Below, piece by piece: positions 1 to 8,496 of a DNA stretch of 14,657 nucleotides; within the stretch, counting starts at the first letter, position 1; every line of letters starts with the position of its first letter. Made by a program: the position numbers and the translations under genes. Under the pieces are notes generated by a model that saw nothing but the letters and a program-made list of their open reading frames with translations, was not told the DNA's origin and did not search any database. The DNA comes from an uncultured Burkholderiales bacterium. GTDB lineage: Bacteria > Pseudomonadota > Gammaproteobacteria > Burkholderiales > Burkholderiaceae_D. The stretch lies in the NCBI GenBank assembly GCA_937872165.1, contig CALMOR010000192.1:965-15621 (forward strand), written 5' to 3'.

Positions 1-1
1 C

Positions 2-832
2 GACTACCAGGCTCGCGCGTATGCGGACCGCTACGTCGACCGCGTGCGCCGCGTGTTGCCGCTCGAAGGCCGCATCGATCCCGCGGTCGCGCACGGCCAT
101 GCGCTCGCGCGCGAGACGGCTCGCTTCCTCGCGTTGTGGATGGCCTTCGACGACGTGGTGCGGGTGGCCGACCTGAAGACGCGGGCCGAGCGCCATGCGC
201 GCATCCGCGCGGAGGTCGGCGCGCGCGACGACGAGCTCGTGACGGTCCACGATTTCTTCAAGCCGCGCGTGGTCGAGGTCGCCGGTGCGCTGCCGCCCGC
301 ATGGTCGAAGCGGGTTCTCGCGTGGGAAGCCTCGCGCCGACGCCGCGGCAAGGCGGAACTGGCCTTCCCGCTGCAGCTGCGCAGCGACTCGCGCGTCGGC
401 CATCTCGCGTTGCGCGCGGTCGCGTCGCTGCGTCGCTGGCGCCGGTCGAGTCAGCGCTATGCGAGCGAGCAGCACGCGATCGAGCGCTGGCTCGCGTCGA
501 TCGAGCGCGTCGCCGCGCTCGGGCCGCGACCGGCGCACGCGCTCGCACTGTGCGGTCGCCTGATCAAGGGGTACGGCGACACGCACGCTCGCGGTCACGA
601 GAACATGGCGCGCATCCTCGACACGCTGGCGAGCGACGCGGCGGTCGGGCGCTTCGCGGCACGGGAGGACGGCGGGGCCGCACTGACGAGCGCGATCGAC
701 TCGGCGCGCGACGCGGCGCTCGCCGATCCGGACGGCAAGGCGCTCGACCGCGACATCGCCCCGCACGGCGCGGCGCCGCGGCCGATCGTCGCGAAGCCGC
801 TGGTGTTCGTGCGTCCGAAGCGCCCCGGCTGA
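2..832 (+). CDS. Indolepyruvate oxidoreductase-type protein, C-terminal part (5' end outside window)
   Basis: The reading frame is open from the first bases, so the gene starts upstream and only about 276 C-terminal residues are seen, ending at TGA 830-832. The visible part opens with DYQARAYADRYVDRV and contains the segment IKGYGDTHARGHENM (about 563-607). I recognise both as typical of the C-terminal domain (DUF6537-like) of the indolepyruvate ferredoxin oxidoreductase beta family of proteobacteria. Those enzymes oxidatively decarboxylate aryl- or 2-oxo acids such as indolepyruvate to acyl-CoA in the cytoplasm. The thiamine, iron-sulfur and gamma-type catalytic domains are not in the window, so activity cannot be judged. 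The fragment is rich in Arg and Ala, without membrane segments. An internal ATG at 44 is not a credible start because homology-like sequence lies before it. The family assignment rests on memory of the motif, not a search. Confidence 0.7.
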   Translation, partial: DYQARAYADRYVDRVRRVLPLEGRIDPAVAHGHALARETARFLALWMAFDDVVRVADLKTRAERHARIRAEVGARDDELVTVHDFFKPRVVEVAGALPPAWSKRVLAWEASRRRRGKAELAFPLQLRSDSRVGHLALRAVASLRRWRRSSQRYASEQHAIERWLASIERVAALGPRPAHALALCGRLIKGYGDTHARGHENMARILDTLASDAAVGRFAAREDGGAALTSAIDSARDAALADPDGKALDRDIAPHGAAPRPIVAKPLVFVRPKRPG

Positions 833-1010
833 AGCGGCGCGGTCGGAAGCGCGGAGCGGCGCCACGAAGTAGCGGCACGAACGGTCGCACGGGGCGGCAG
901 CACGAAAGAGCGGGATGAAGTCGAGGTGGGAGCATCGCATCACGAGATCGCGGAACACCGCGACCCGACACGCGCCGCCGGCGCACGGCATTCAACGAGG
1001 AGGAGACGGC
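833..1010. other. Intergenic gap upstream of the orphan binding protein
   Basis: This 178-base stretch holds no gene. An in-frame ATG at 915 would add 32 residues to the next gene, but they are Arg/His-rich and would bury the signal peptide, so it is not used. A small GC hairpin (GCGCC 972-976 with GGCGC 980-984) and a strong ribosome-binding sequence (AGGAGGAG, about 998-1005) are visible. I see no convincing -35/-10 pair and no clear terminator for the upstream gene. Confidence 0.5.
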
Positions 1011-2177
1011 ATGACTCGCATCATCGGGACGTCACGGGTACTGGGAGCCGCGCTGGTCGCGGCGGCGCTGCTGGCGAGCGCCGGCGCCGAGGCGCAGATC
1101 AAGGTCGGCATCGTCGTCGCGGCGACCGGTCCGGCCGCGTCGCTCGGCATCCCGCAGAAGAACACGGCGGCGCTGCTGCCCAAGGAGATGGCCGGGCAGA
1201 AGGTCGAGTACCTCGTGCTCGACGACGCGTCCGACACGACGACGGCGGTCCGCGACATCAGGAAGCTGATCGACGAGGAACACGTCGACGTCGTGATCGG
1301 ACCGTCCACGACGCCGAACGCCATCGCGATGACGCCGGCCGCGGTCGAGTCGGAGACGCCGGTCATCAGCATGGCCGCGGCCGCCGCGCTGATCACGCCG
1401 ATGGACGCGAACAAGCGATGGATCTTCAAGACGCCGCAGAACGATTCGCTGATGGCCGGCGCGGTGGTCGACCACATGGTCGCGGCGAAGGTCGGCACGA
1501 TCGCGATCGTCGCGCTGTCGGACAGCTACGGCCAGAACTGGGTCAGCGAGACGACGCGTCTGGCGACCGAGAAGAACATCCGCATCGTCGCCAGCGAGGC
1601 CTATCAACCGACCGACGCGAGCGTGACCGGACAGGTGCTGCGGGTCGTCGCCGCGAAGCCCGACGCGATCCTGATCGCGAGCCGCGGAACGCCGGCCGTG
1701 CTGCCCGCCAAGGCGTTGAAGGAACGCGGCTACAAGGGCGCGATCTATCAGACCCACGGCGTCGCCAACAGCGACTTCCTGCGCGTCGGCGGCAAGGACG
1801 TCGACGGCAGCATCGTGCCGGTGGGACCGGTCCTGGTCGCGAGCCAGTTGCCCGACGCCAACGCGAGCAAGAAGCTCGCGGTCGAATACACGCGGCTCTA
1901 CGAGCAGGCCTACGGTGCCGGCAGCGTCGCGACGTTCGGCGCCCATCTGTGGGACGCGGGGCTCTTGCTGCAGGCTGCGATCCCGGGCGCGCTCGCGAAG
2001 GCGAAGCCCGGCACGAAGGAGTTCCGCGTCGCGCTGCGCGACAGCCTCGAGAACGTCAGGAACCTGACGATCACGCAAGGCGTGATGAACATGACGGCGA
2101 CGGACCACAGCGGCCTCGACCAGCGCTCGCGCGTGATGGTCGTCGTCGAGGACGGCAAGTGGAAGCTGACGCCGTGA
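1011..2177 (+). CDS. Orphan ABC transporter substrate-binding protein, LivK/HAAT type, periplasmic
   Basis: The predicted protein has 388 residues and is a periplasmic ligand receptor for a hydrophobic/branched-chain-amino-acid-type ABC importer. The ATG at 1011 follows an excellent ribosome-binding sequence (gaggagg) and gives a classic Sec signal peptide: positively charged MTR, a hydrophobic Ala/Leu core, and an AEA cleavage motif before Gln29. The mature protein starts IKVGIVVAATGPAASLG, the usual first strand of the type I periplasmic-binding fold, followed by an early DDAS segment, VDVVIGPSTTPNA and LSDSYGQNW typical of this superfamily. No permease or ATPase gene is adjacent, so the partner is unknown; the importer encoded at 6953-11715 is one candidate. 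The family is clear; the ligand cannot be read from sequence, and amino acids, amides and aromatic or dicarboxylic acids are all known ligands of relatives. It converges on a minus-strand dehydrogenase 7 bases beyond its stop. Confidence 0.88.
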   Translation: MTRIIGTSRVLGAALVAAALLASAGAEAQIKVGIVVAATGPAASLGIPQKNTAALLPKEMAGQKVEYLVLDDASDTTTAVRDIRKLIDEEHVDVVIGPSTTPNAIAMTPAAVESETPVISMAAAAALITPMDANKRWIFKTPQNDSLMAGAVVDHMVAAKVGTIAIVALSDSYGQNWVSETTRLATEKNIRIVASEAYQPTDASVTGQVLRVVAAKPDAILIASRGTPAVLPAKALKERGYKGAIYQTHGVANSDFLRVGGKDVDGSIVPVGPVLVASQLPDANASKKLAVEYTRLYEQAYGAGSVATFGAHLWDAGLLLQAAIPGALAKAKPGTKEFRVALRDSLENVRNLTITQGVMNMTATDHSGLDQRSRVMVVVEDGKWKLTP

Positions 2178-2184
2178 CGATCGT

Positions 2185-3192
2185 TCAGCGCCTTCGCTTC
2201 AACAGGTCGGTGTTGACGACGTTGGTCGGCTCCCCGTCCACGTAGGCGAGGACGTTCCGGAACGCGCCGGAGAACATCGCTTCGTAGCTGGTCTTCTCGA
2301 CGAAGCCGACGTGAGGCGTGCAGACCACGTTCTCCATGCGCAGCAGCGGCTGACCGGCGAGCGGGGGCTCGCTCTCGAAGACGTCGACGGCGGCCAGCCC
2401 GGGTCGCGCGTTGTTGAGGGCCTTGATCAGCGCGCCGTTCTCGACGAGCTCCGCGCGGCTGGTGTTGACGAGGAGCGCGGTCGGCTTCATGGCCTGCAGG
2501 TCGTCGTAGGTGACGATGCCGCGCGTGTCGTCGTTGAGTCGCAGGTGCAGCGTGACGACGTCCGACCGCGCGAAGAGGTCGCGACGGTCCGCGGCGGCCT
2601 CGAAGCCGAGCTCGCGTGCCGCGGCGAGCGAGCCGTCGCGACCCCAGACGAGGACGTGCATGTCGAAAGCCTTGCCGTAACCGGCGACCTTCCGACCGAT
2701 CTTGCCCAGTCCCCAGATGCCGAGGGTCTTGCCGGCGAGCAGGTCGCCGACGCCATGATTGGGCGGAGCGCTCGAAGCCTTGAGCCCGCTCTGCTGCCAT
2801 ACGCCGTGCTTCAGGTTCGCGATGTATTGCGGCAGGCGGCGCATGGCCGCCATCGTCAGTGCCCAGGTCAGCTCCGCCGCCGCCGCCGGCGCGCCGCTGC
2901 CGTCGACGACCATCACGCCGCGCTCGGTACAGGCCTCGAGGTCGATGTGCGAGCCGGCCTTGCCGGTCTGCGCGATCAGTTTCAGCTTCGGCAGCTTGCC
3001 GAGGAGGTCGCGGTTGATGCGCGTGCGTTCGCGAATGAGTACCAGCGCTTCGGAGTCGGAAAGTCTTACACCGAGCTGGCCCGCGCCCTTCACGGTGTTG
3101 TTGAAGACCTTGACCTCGTGGCCCGCGAGCAGACCGAAGCAGTCGAGCTTGCGGACCGCGTCCTGGTAGTCGTCGAGGATCGAGATCTTCAT
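2185..3192 (-). CDS. D-2-hydroxyacid dehydrogenase, NAD(P)-dependent
   Basis: The 335-residue protein belongs to the D-isomer-specific 2-hydroxyacid dehydrogenase family (phosphoglycerate dehydrogenase-like branch), cytoplasmic enzymes that reduce 2-oxo acids or oxidise D-2-hydroxyacids with NAD(P). The start MKISILDDYQ at 3192 is chosen because family members begin at this strand; an upstream in-frame ATG at 3231 adds 13 unlikely residues. A GGAG lies 10 bases ahead. Visible features: an N-terminal half with the AELTWALTMA segment (106-115), the Rossmann nucleotide motif GLGKIG (161-166), and the catalytic set Arg246 (NTSRAEL), Asp270 and Glu275 (DVFESEPP) and His294 (TPHVGF). All key residues are present, so it should be active. 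The acid following the Rossmann beta-2 strand is not obvious, so NAD versus NADP is open. Substrate is unknown. It is transcribed divergently from pckG and appears monocistronic. Confidence 0.9.
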   Translation of the reverse strand: MKISILDDYQDAVRKLDCFGLLAGHEVKVFNNTVKGAGQLGVRLSDSEALVLIRERTRINRDLLGKLPKLKLIAQTGKAGSHIDLEACTERGVMVVDGSGAPAAAAELTWALTMAAMRRLPQYIANLKHGVWQQSGLKASSAPPNHGVGDLLAGKTLGIWGLGKIGRKVAGYGKAFDMHVLVWGRDGSLAAARELGFEAAADRRDLFARSDVVTLHLRLNDDTRGIVTYDDLQAMKPTALLVNTSRAELVENGALIKALNNARPGLAAVDVFESEPPLAGQPLLRMENVVCTPHVGFVEKTSYEAMFSGAFRNVLAYVDGEPTNVVNTDLLKRRR

Positions 3193-3272
3193 CGGAAGGA
3201 TGCTCCGCGGTGGACGGACGGCAGGGGCCACGCGGTCCTCGCCGGCCTTGCGCGCGCCCCCTGTCGCGCGGC

Positions 3273-3300
3273 CTGTCGCAGGGGTCGGCTATGGTACATT
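3273..3300 (+). promoter_or_regulatory. Weak sigma70-like promoter candidate for pckG
   Basis: A -35-like CTGTCG (3273-3278) and a -10-like TACATT (3295-3300) are separated by 16 bases. The match is 3/6 and 4/6, so this is only a candidate; it sits in the most AT-rich spot of the region (GCTATGGTACATTG). If used, the pckG transcript would carry a leader of about 250 bases. Confidence 0.3.
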
Positions 3301-3325
3301 GCACGCCCCCCGCGCCGGCCGATGT

Positions 3326-3349
3326 CCGTCGTGCATGCGCCCACGACGG
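3326..3349 (+). repeat. Inverted repeat in pckG leader (8-bp stem)
   Basis: CCGTCGTG (3326-3333) is perfectly complementary to CACGACGG (3342-3349), with an 8-base loop. It may form an RNA hairpin early in the pckG leader, or act as a DNA operator. Function is unknown; chance hairpins are frequent in GC-rich DNA. Confidence 0.4.
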
Positions 3350-3478
3350 GTCGAGCGAGGGCTCGCGAGTCTTCCCACTGCGCCTTCGTTCACGTCGCCC
3401 CGTCGCGCAGAGGACGGACGGCGCGCTTCTTGCGAGTTTCGTACTTTCTGCGGCAAGGCCGTGTACCAGGGCTCCTTG

Positions 3479-3505
3479 CCCGGACGGCGACGAGCGCCGG
3501 CCGGG
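3479..3505 (+). repeat. Inverted repeat in pckG leader (10-bp stem with one mismatch)
   Basis: CCCGG plus CGGCG (3479-3483, 3485-3489) pairs with CGCCG plus CCGGG (3495-3499, 3501-3505), with an A-G mismatch in the middle and a 5-base loop. It lies about 50 bases ahead of the pckG start. No T-run follows, so it is not a plain intrinsic terminator. Confidence 0.45.
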
Positions 3506-3523
3506 GTCATCGGGTTCGTTTCG

Positions 3524-3542
3524 GTCGCGCTCCGTGCGCGAC
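3524..3542 (+). repeat. Inverted repeat just ahead of the pckG ribosome-binding site
   Basis: GTCGCGC (3524-3530) pairs perfectly with GCGCGAC (3536-3542) around a 5-base loop. It ends six bases before the GGAGG at 3548-3552, so alternative folding could affect ribosome access. This is inference from position only. Confidence 0.4.
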
Positions 3543-3558
3543 GCGTCGGAGGTCGAAC

Positions 3559-5385
<1,827 letters not shown>

Positions 5386-5401
5386 TCGATCCCGTCGGCC
5401 G

Positions 5402-5429
5402 ACGAAGGGGCGCTGCGGCGCCCCTTCGT
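5402..5429. terminator. Hairpin terminator shared by pckG and the convergent gene
   Basis: ACGAAGGGGCGC (5402-5413) pairs perfectly with GCGCCCCTTCGT (5418-5429) around the loop TGCG, a 12-bp stem starting 16 bases after the pckG stop. Only a few T residues follow on either strand, so termination efficiency is uncertain, but the position between two convergent genes fits a bidirectional terminator. Confidence 0.8.
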
Positions 5430-5455
5430 TCGTCTACAACCTCCTCGTCTACAAC
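5430..5455. repeat. Short direct repeat, TCGTCTACAAC twice
   Basis: The 11-base sequence TCGTCTACAAC occurs at 5430-5440 and 5445-5455, directly after the terminator hairpin; the second copy includes the stop codon of the minus-strand gene. It may be a small local duplication. No function is suggested. Confidence 0.7.
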
Positions 5456-6570
5456 CCGTTGGGCTTCAGATCGACGTTGCCCGGCAGGTCGCGCTGGATC
5501 GCGTTGTTCGCACGGACGGCGGTGACATCGGGCAGCGAGCCGGGCCCCGCGAACACGTTGCCGTTGACGGTGACGGCATCGGTACCCGGTGCGATGAACA
5601 GGAAGCGCGAGCCGTCCGGCCGCTGGCTGATGAAGGTGTTGCCCTTCGCGACGAGCTCGTGGGTCCCGTCGCTCGCGAGACCTTCTGCGCCGTAGGACAC
5701 CAGCGTCGTGTTCTGGGCCCCGTTGCCCTTCTGGAAGATGTTGAACGCGAGCAGCACGCGGCCTCCGTTGGGGAAGTCCGCCTCGTAGCTCGCGTGCCCG
5801 TCGACCTCGTCGGCGAGACGGCTGTCGGTCACCACCGAGACCATCGCCCGGCTCTTGAGGTTGTGGCCGCCGTTCGCATGGTGGAGATAGCTCGTGCTGA
5901 CGGTGAGCTTCGCGACGTTGCCGATGTAGAGGTTGTGCGTGTAGCCGTCGCCGTTGCCGTTCCGCGCGAACTCGCAGTGGTCGACGGTGATCTCGCTCGT
6001 GGCGTTGGCCCCGGCGAGCACGCCGTTCTCGTTGTCGTGCAGATAGCTGTTGCGCAGCGTGAAGTTGCGACCTTCGACCCGGAGCGCGGCGCCGTTGCGG
6101 TCGGCGACCTTCGCGCCGGACATCTCGACGTTCTCGATCAGGAGGTCGTCGCCCTTCACGACCCACAGTCCCTTGCCCATCGCGTCCTTGCCGTCGGCCA
6201 GGACGTGCGGCCGCGGGACGGCGCCGACGATGCGCAGACGGTTCGCGGTCCACACCGCGACGTCGCCGTGATACTCGCCGCTGGCGATCTCGATGGTGTC
6301 GCCGTCGTGCGCGACCGAAGCCGCGGCGCTGGGCGTCGCGTACTCCGCGGTCGGGCCCACGTGCAGGACCCGTGAGGCGACGTCGAGCGGCGCCTGCACG
6401 ACCTGGCCACCGGACGTGCCCGGTACCGCGACGCTGCCGGTCGTCGGGATAGGCGCCCGGGCGAAGGGAGGTGCTCTTTCGCCCGCCGCGATCGGCTCGC
6501 ATGCGAAGCCCAGGACGCAGACGGCGATCGATCGCGGCACGATGCGGGCGAGCGTCACGAGGCGCTTCAT
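5449..6570 (-). CDS. Exported right-handed beta-helix repeat protein (pectate-lyase-like fold)
   Basis: The predicted protein has 373 residues. The start MKRLVTLARI at 6570 follows GGAGA by about 10 bases and yields a basic N-terminus and hydrophobic stretch ending in VCVLGFACEP. The Cys could be lipidated, although GFAC is a poor lipobox; otherwise cleavage would fall near IAAG. After a Pro-rich linker (about 31-65) come VLHVGPTAEYATPSAAASVA and a long series of short strands with N/D/G turns (IENVEMSG, LRNSYLHDN, VDHCEFARN, VSTSYLHHANG, FNIFQKGNG). This is the pattern of parallel beta-helix proteins such as pectate lyases, NosD and similar polysaccharide-binding or -cleaving proteins. I cannot identify catalytic residues, so the enzymatic role and substrate are unknown. 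The same frame continues upstream to 6705 but adds 45 residues unlike an exported protein. It has its own promoter candidate and is alone on this strand. Confidence 0.8.
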   Translation of the reverse strand: MKRLVTLARIVPRSIAVCVLGFACEPIAAGERAPPFARAPIPTTGSVAVPGTSGGQVVQAPLDVASRVLHVGPTAEYATPSAAASVAHDGDTIEIASGEYHGDVAVWTANRLRIVGAVPRPHVLADGKDAMGKGLWVVKGDDLLIENVEMSGAKVADRNGAALRVEGRNFTLRNSYLHDNENGVLAGANATSEITVDHCEFARNGNGDGYTHNLYIGNVAKLTVSTSYLHHANGGHNLKSRAMVSVVTDSRLADEVDGHASYEADFPNGGRVLLAFNIFQKGNGAQNTTLVSYGAEGLASDGTHELVAKGNTFISQRPDGSRFLFIAPGTDAVTVNGNVFAGPGSLPDVTAVRANNAIQRDLPGNVDLKPNGL

Positions 6571-6952
6571 GCGAAGGTTCTCCGGTAAGGATCGGACATC
6601 GGGACCTGCGGCCCCAGCGCGAAAATATCGCGTCGAGTTCGATTCGTCATCAGCCCGCGACCGAAGATCGGGGTCGGTGCGTCCGTCATCAGGGTTTGCG
6701 CGCATCCAGACGCCAGGTGAATCCTGCTACGCTGCCCGCTCTCGATCGTGCGGCTCGACGCGGCTTCCGCGCTACGACGAATTGCGCTTCTCGCGCATTT
6801 CCTCGCGCAGTTTCATTTGAAGCGCGTCATCGCAACGACCTTTGCGCGCCCCGTTCGTCATCCCCGTTCACCGCCATGCGCCTGCAAGCCGTTCCCGTTC
6901 TCGCGTCAGGCACGCGGGGCTCGTCGCACAGGCCGGCTCCGGAGGGACCGTG
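6571..6952. other. Divergent promoter region between the beta-helix gene and the importer operon
   Basis: This 382-base gap contains no credible gene; open frames through it are upstream extensions of neighbouring genes with no family-like sequence. It includes an AT-rich interrupted palindrome CGCGAAAATATCGCG (6618-6632), a fair minus-strand promoter candidate over it (6622-6650), and only a weak plus-strand one: an extended -10-like TGCTACGCT at 6725-6733 with a poor -35 (TCCAGA, 6705-6710). The ribosome-binding site GGAGGG of the next gene lies at 6941-6946. Confidence 0.55.
6622..6650 (-). promoter_or_regulatory. Sigma70-like promoter candidate for the beta-helix gene
   Basis: On the minus strand, ATGACG (6650-6645) and TATTTT (6627-6622) match -35 and -10 elements at 4/6 each with an ideal 17-base spacer. 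Transcription would begin near 6615, giving a leader of about 45 bases. The -10 lies inside the palindrome CGCGAAAATATCGCG (6618-6632), a possible operator. Confidence 0.42.
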
Positions 6953-7765
6953 GTGAGCGGGTCGTCGGAGGACGGTCTCGCATCGACGGCGACCGGCAGC
7001 GTCATCGTCGAGACGCGCGGTCTGCGCAAGGAGTTCAAGGGCTTCGTCGCCGTCAACGACGTGTCGGTCTCGGTCAGGCGCGGCGAGATCCATGCGCTGA
7101 TCGGGCCCAACGGCGCGGGCAAGACGACCTTCTTCAACCTGCTCACCAAGTTCCTGCCGCCGACCGCGGGACAGATCATCTTCAACGGCCAGGACATCAC
7201 GTCGGAGAAGCCGGCGGAGACGGCGCGACGCGGCATCGTCCGCTCGTTCCAGATCTCCGCGGTCTTCCCGCACATGAGCGTGATGGAGAACGTGCGCGTC
7301 GCGCTCCAGCGCAACCTCGGCACGTCGTTCTATTTCTGGAAGCCCGAGAGCTCGTTGTCCGCGTTGAACGACCGCGCGCTGCAATTGCTGGCCGAGGTCG
7401 GCCTCGAAGCCCATGCCGACACCGCCACCGTCGAGCTGCCGTACGGACGCAAGCGCGCGCTCGAGATCGCGACGACGCTGGCGCTCGAGCCGGAGCTGAT
7501 GCTGCTCGACGAGCCCACGCAGGGCATGGGGCACGAAGACGTCGGCCGCGTCACCGAACTGATCCGCAAGGTCTCGGCCGGTCGCACGATCCTGATGGTC
7601 GAACACAACATGAGCGTCGTCTCGTCGATCGCCGACACGATCACCGTGCTCGCGCGCGGTGCGGTGCTGGCGGAGGGGCCGTACGCGGTCGTCTCCAAGC
7701 ATCCGAAGGTGATCGAGGCCTACATGGGCAGCGCGGACGCGACGCTGCGAGGGGCGCATGGATGA
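6953..7765 (+). CDS. livG: HAAT-type ABC importer ATPase, LivG-like
   Basis: The 270-residue cytoplasmic ATPase is one of two nucleotide-binding subunits of the importer encoded downstream. Two GTG codons lie in tandem at 6950 and 6953; I choose 6953 because GGAGGG (6941-6946) then has a 6-base spacer. Features in order: Walker A GPNGAGKTT (51-59), the segment RSFQISAVFPHMSVMENV typical of the family Q-loop, signature LPYGRKR (162-168), Walker B LMLLDEPTQGMG with Asp186/Glu187, and H-loop His218 (MVEHNM). Walker A, Walker B and the switch His are intact. The signature is the relaxed LivG form (usually LSYGQQR or LAYGQQR), here with Pro, Arg and Lys variations. An N-terminal tail of about 15 residues precedes the usual start. 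The stop TGA overlaps the next start (ATGA), pointing to translational coupling. Symbol by family and operon position; the substrate need not be leucine. Confidence 0.92.
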   Translation: MSGSSEDGLASTATGSVIVETRGLRKEFKGFVAVNDVSVSVRRGEIHALIGPNGAGKTTFFNLLTKFLPPTAGQIIFNGQDITSEKPAETARRGIVRSFQISAVFPHMSVMENVRVALQRNLGTSFYFWKPESSLSALNDRALQLLAEVGLEAHADTATVELPYGRKRALEIATTLALEPELMLLDEPTQGMGHEDVGRVTELIRKVSAGRTILMVEHNMSVVSSIADTITVLARGAVLAEGPYAVVSKHPKVIEAYMGSADATLRGAHG

Positions 7766-8496
7766 CGGCGGCCGGATCCGCGGTGCTGGCGGTCGAAGGA
7801 CTCAACGCGTGGTACGGCGAGTCGCACATCCTGCACGGCGTGGATTTCTCGGTCCGGTCGGGCGAAGTCGTCACGCTGCTCGGGCGCAACGGGTCCGGTC
7901 GCACGACGACGCTGCGCGCGATCATGGGACTCGTCGGCCGTCGCTCGGGGTCCATCAGGGTCGGCGGTGGCGAGACCGTGAAGCTGCCATCGCATCGCAT
8001 CGCACGAAAGGGCGTCGGCTACTGCCCGGAGGAGCGCGGTATCTTCGCGACGCTGTCGGCCGACGAGAACCTGCGGCTGCCGCCGGAGCTCAAGGGCGGC
8101 GCCGACGGCCTCGTCGGCGCCCCGATGCCGGTCGCCGAGATCCATGCGATGTTCCCGAACCTCGAGGAGCGCGCATCGAGCCCCGGCACGCGCCTGTCGG
8201 GCGGCGAACAGCAGATGCTCGCGGTCGCCCGTATCCTTCGCACCGGCGCGCGGCTGCTGCTGCTCGACGAGATCTCCGAAGGACTCGCTCCGGTGATCGT
8301 CCAGAAGCTCGGCGAGGTCATCCGCACGCTGAAGCAGAAGGGCTACACGATCGTGCTGGTCGAGCAGAACTTCCGCTTCGCCGCGCCGCTCGCCGATCGC
8401 TTCTGCGTGATGGAGCACGGACGGATCGTCAGGTCGTTCGTACAGTCGGAACTGACAGCCAACATGGACATGCTCAAGGAATATCTCGGCGTGTAG
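7762..8496 (+). CDS. livF: HAAT-type ABC importer ATPase, LivF-like, with Arg in Walker A
   Basis: The 244-residue cytoplasmic ATPase is partner of the LivG-like protein; its ATG overlaps the preceding stop by two bases. It has the family landmarks VEGLNAWYGESHILHGV, signature LSGGEQQ (145-151), Walker B LLLLDE with Asp169/Glu170, then ISEGLAPVI, and VEQN with Gln202 in place of the switch His, which is normal for LivF. Walker A reads GRNGSGRTT (41-49): the invariant Lys that contacts the ATP phosphates is Arg47 (codon CGC at 7900-7902). The rest of the protein is full length and intact, so this does not look like a decaying gene; it may be a subfamily variant. Because the LivG signature faces the LivF Walker A in the dimer, one composite ATP site would be unusual. 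Symbol by family. Confidence 0.92.
   Translation: MTAAGSAVLAVEGLNAWYGESHILHGVDFSVRSGEVVTLLGRNGSGRTTTLRAIMGLVGRRSGSIRVGGGETVKLPSHRIARKGVGYCPEERGIFATLSADENLRLPPELKGGADGLVGAPMPVAEIHAMFPNLEERASSPGTRLSGGEQQMLAVARILRTGARLLLLDEISEGLAPVIVQKLGEVIRTLKQKGYTIVLVEQNFRFAAPLADRFCVMEHGRIVRSFVQSELTANMDMLKEYLGV

Larger units (their letters stand above)
3193..3558. other. Gene-free divergent region with structured pckG leader
   Basis: These 366 bases lie between the divergent dehydrogenase and pckG. Reading frames cross it, but none has a family-like sequence or a believable start. It holds three strong inverted repeats on the pckG side (listed separately at 3326-3349, 3479-3505 and 3524-3542), a short direct repeat CCTGTCGC (3260-3267 and 3272-3279), a weak promoter candidate at 3273-3300 and the pckG ribosome-binding site GGAGG at 3548-3552. 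No run of T follows the hairpins, so none looks like a standard terminator. Confidence 0.6.

Noticed and set aside
1910..3304. A 464-residue minus-strand open frame over the dehydrogenase and the binding protein
   Set aside because: It is out of frame with the clear dehydrogenase, extremely Arg-rich in its first part, and has no family-like segment.
2311..3558. N-terminal extension of pckG upstream to 2311
   Set aside because: The frame is open, but it runs antisense through the dehydrogenase and has no similarity to PEPCK; the ATG at 3559 has a good ribosome-binding site and fits the family length.
6748..7761. Long upstream extension of livF in frame
   Set aside because: The translated extension is Arg-rich shadow of livG; the ATG at 7762 with ATGA overlap matches the family start.
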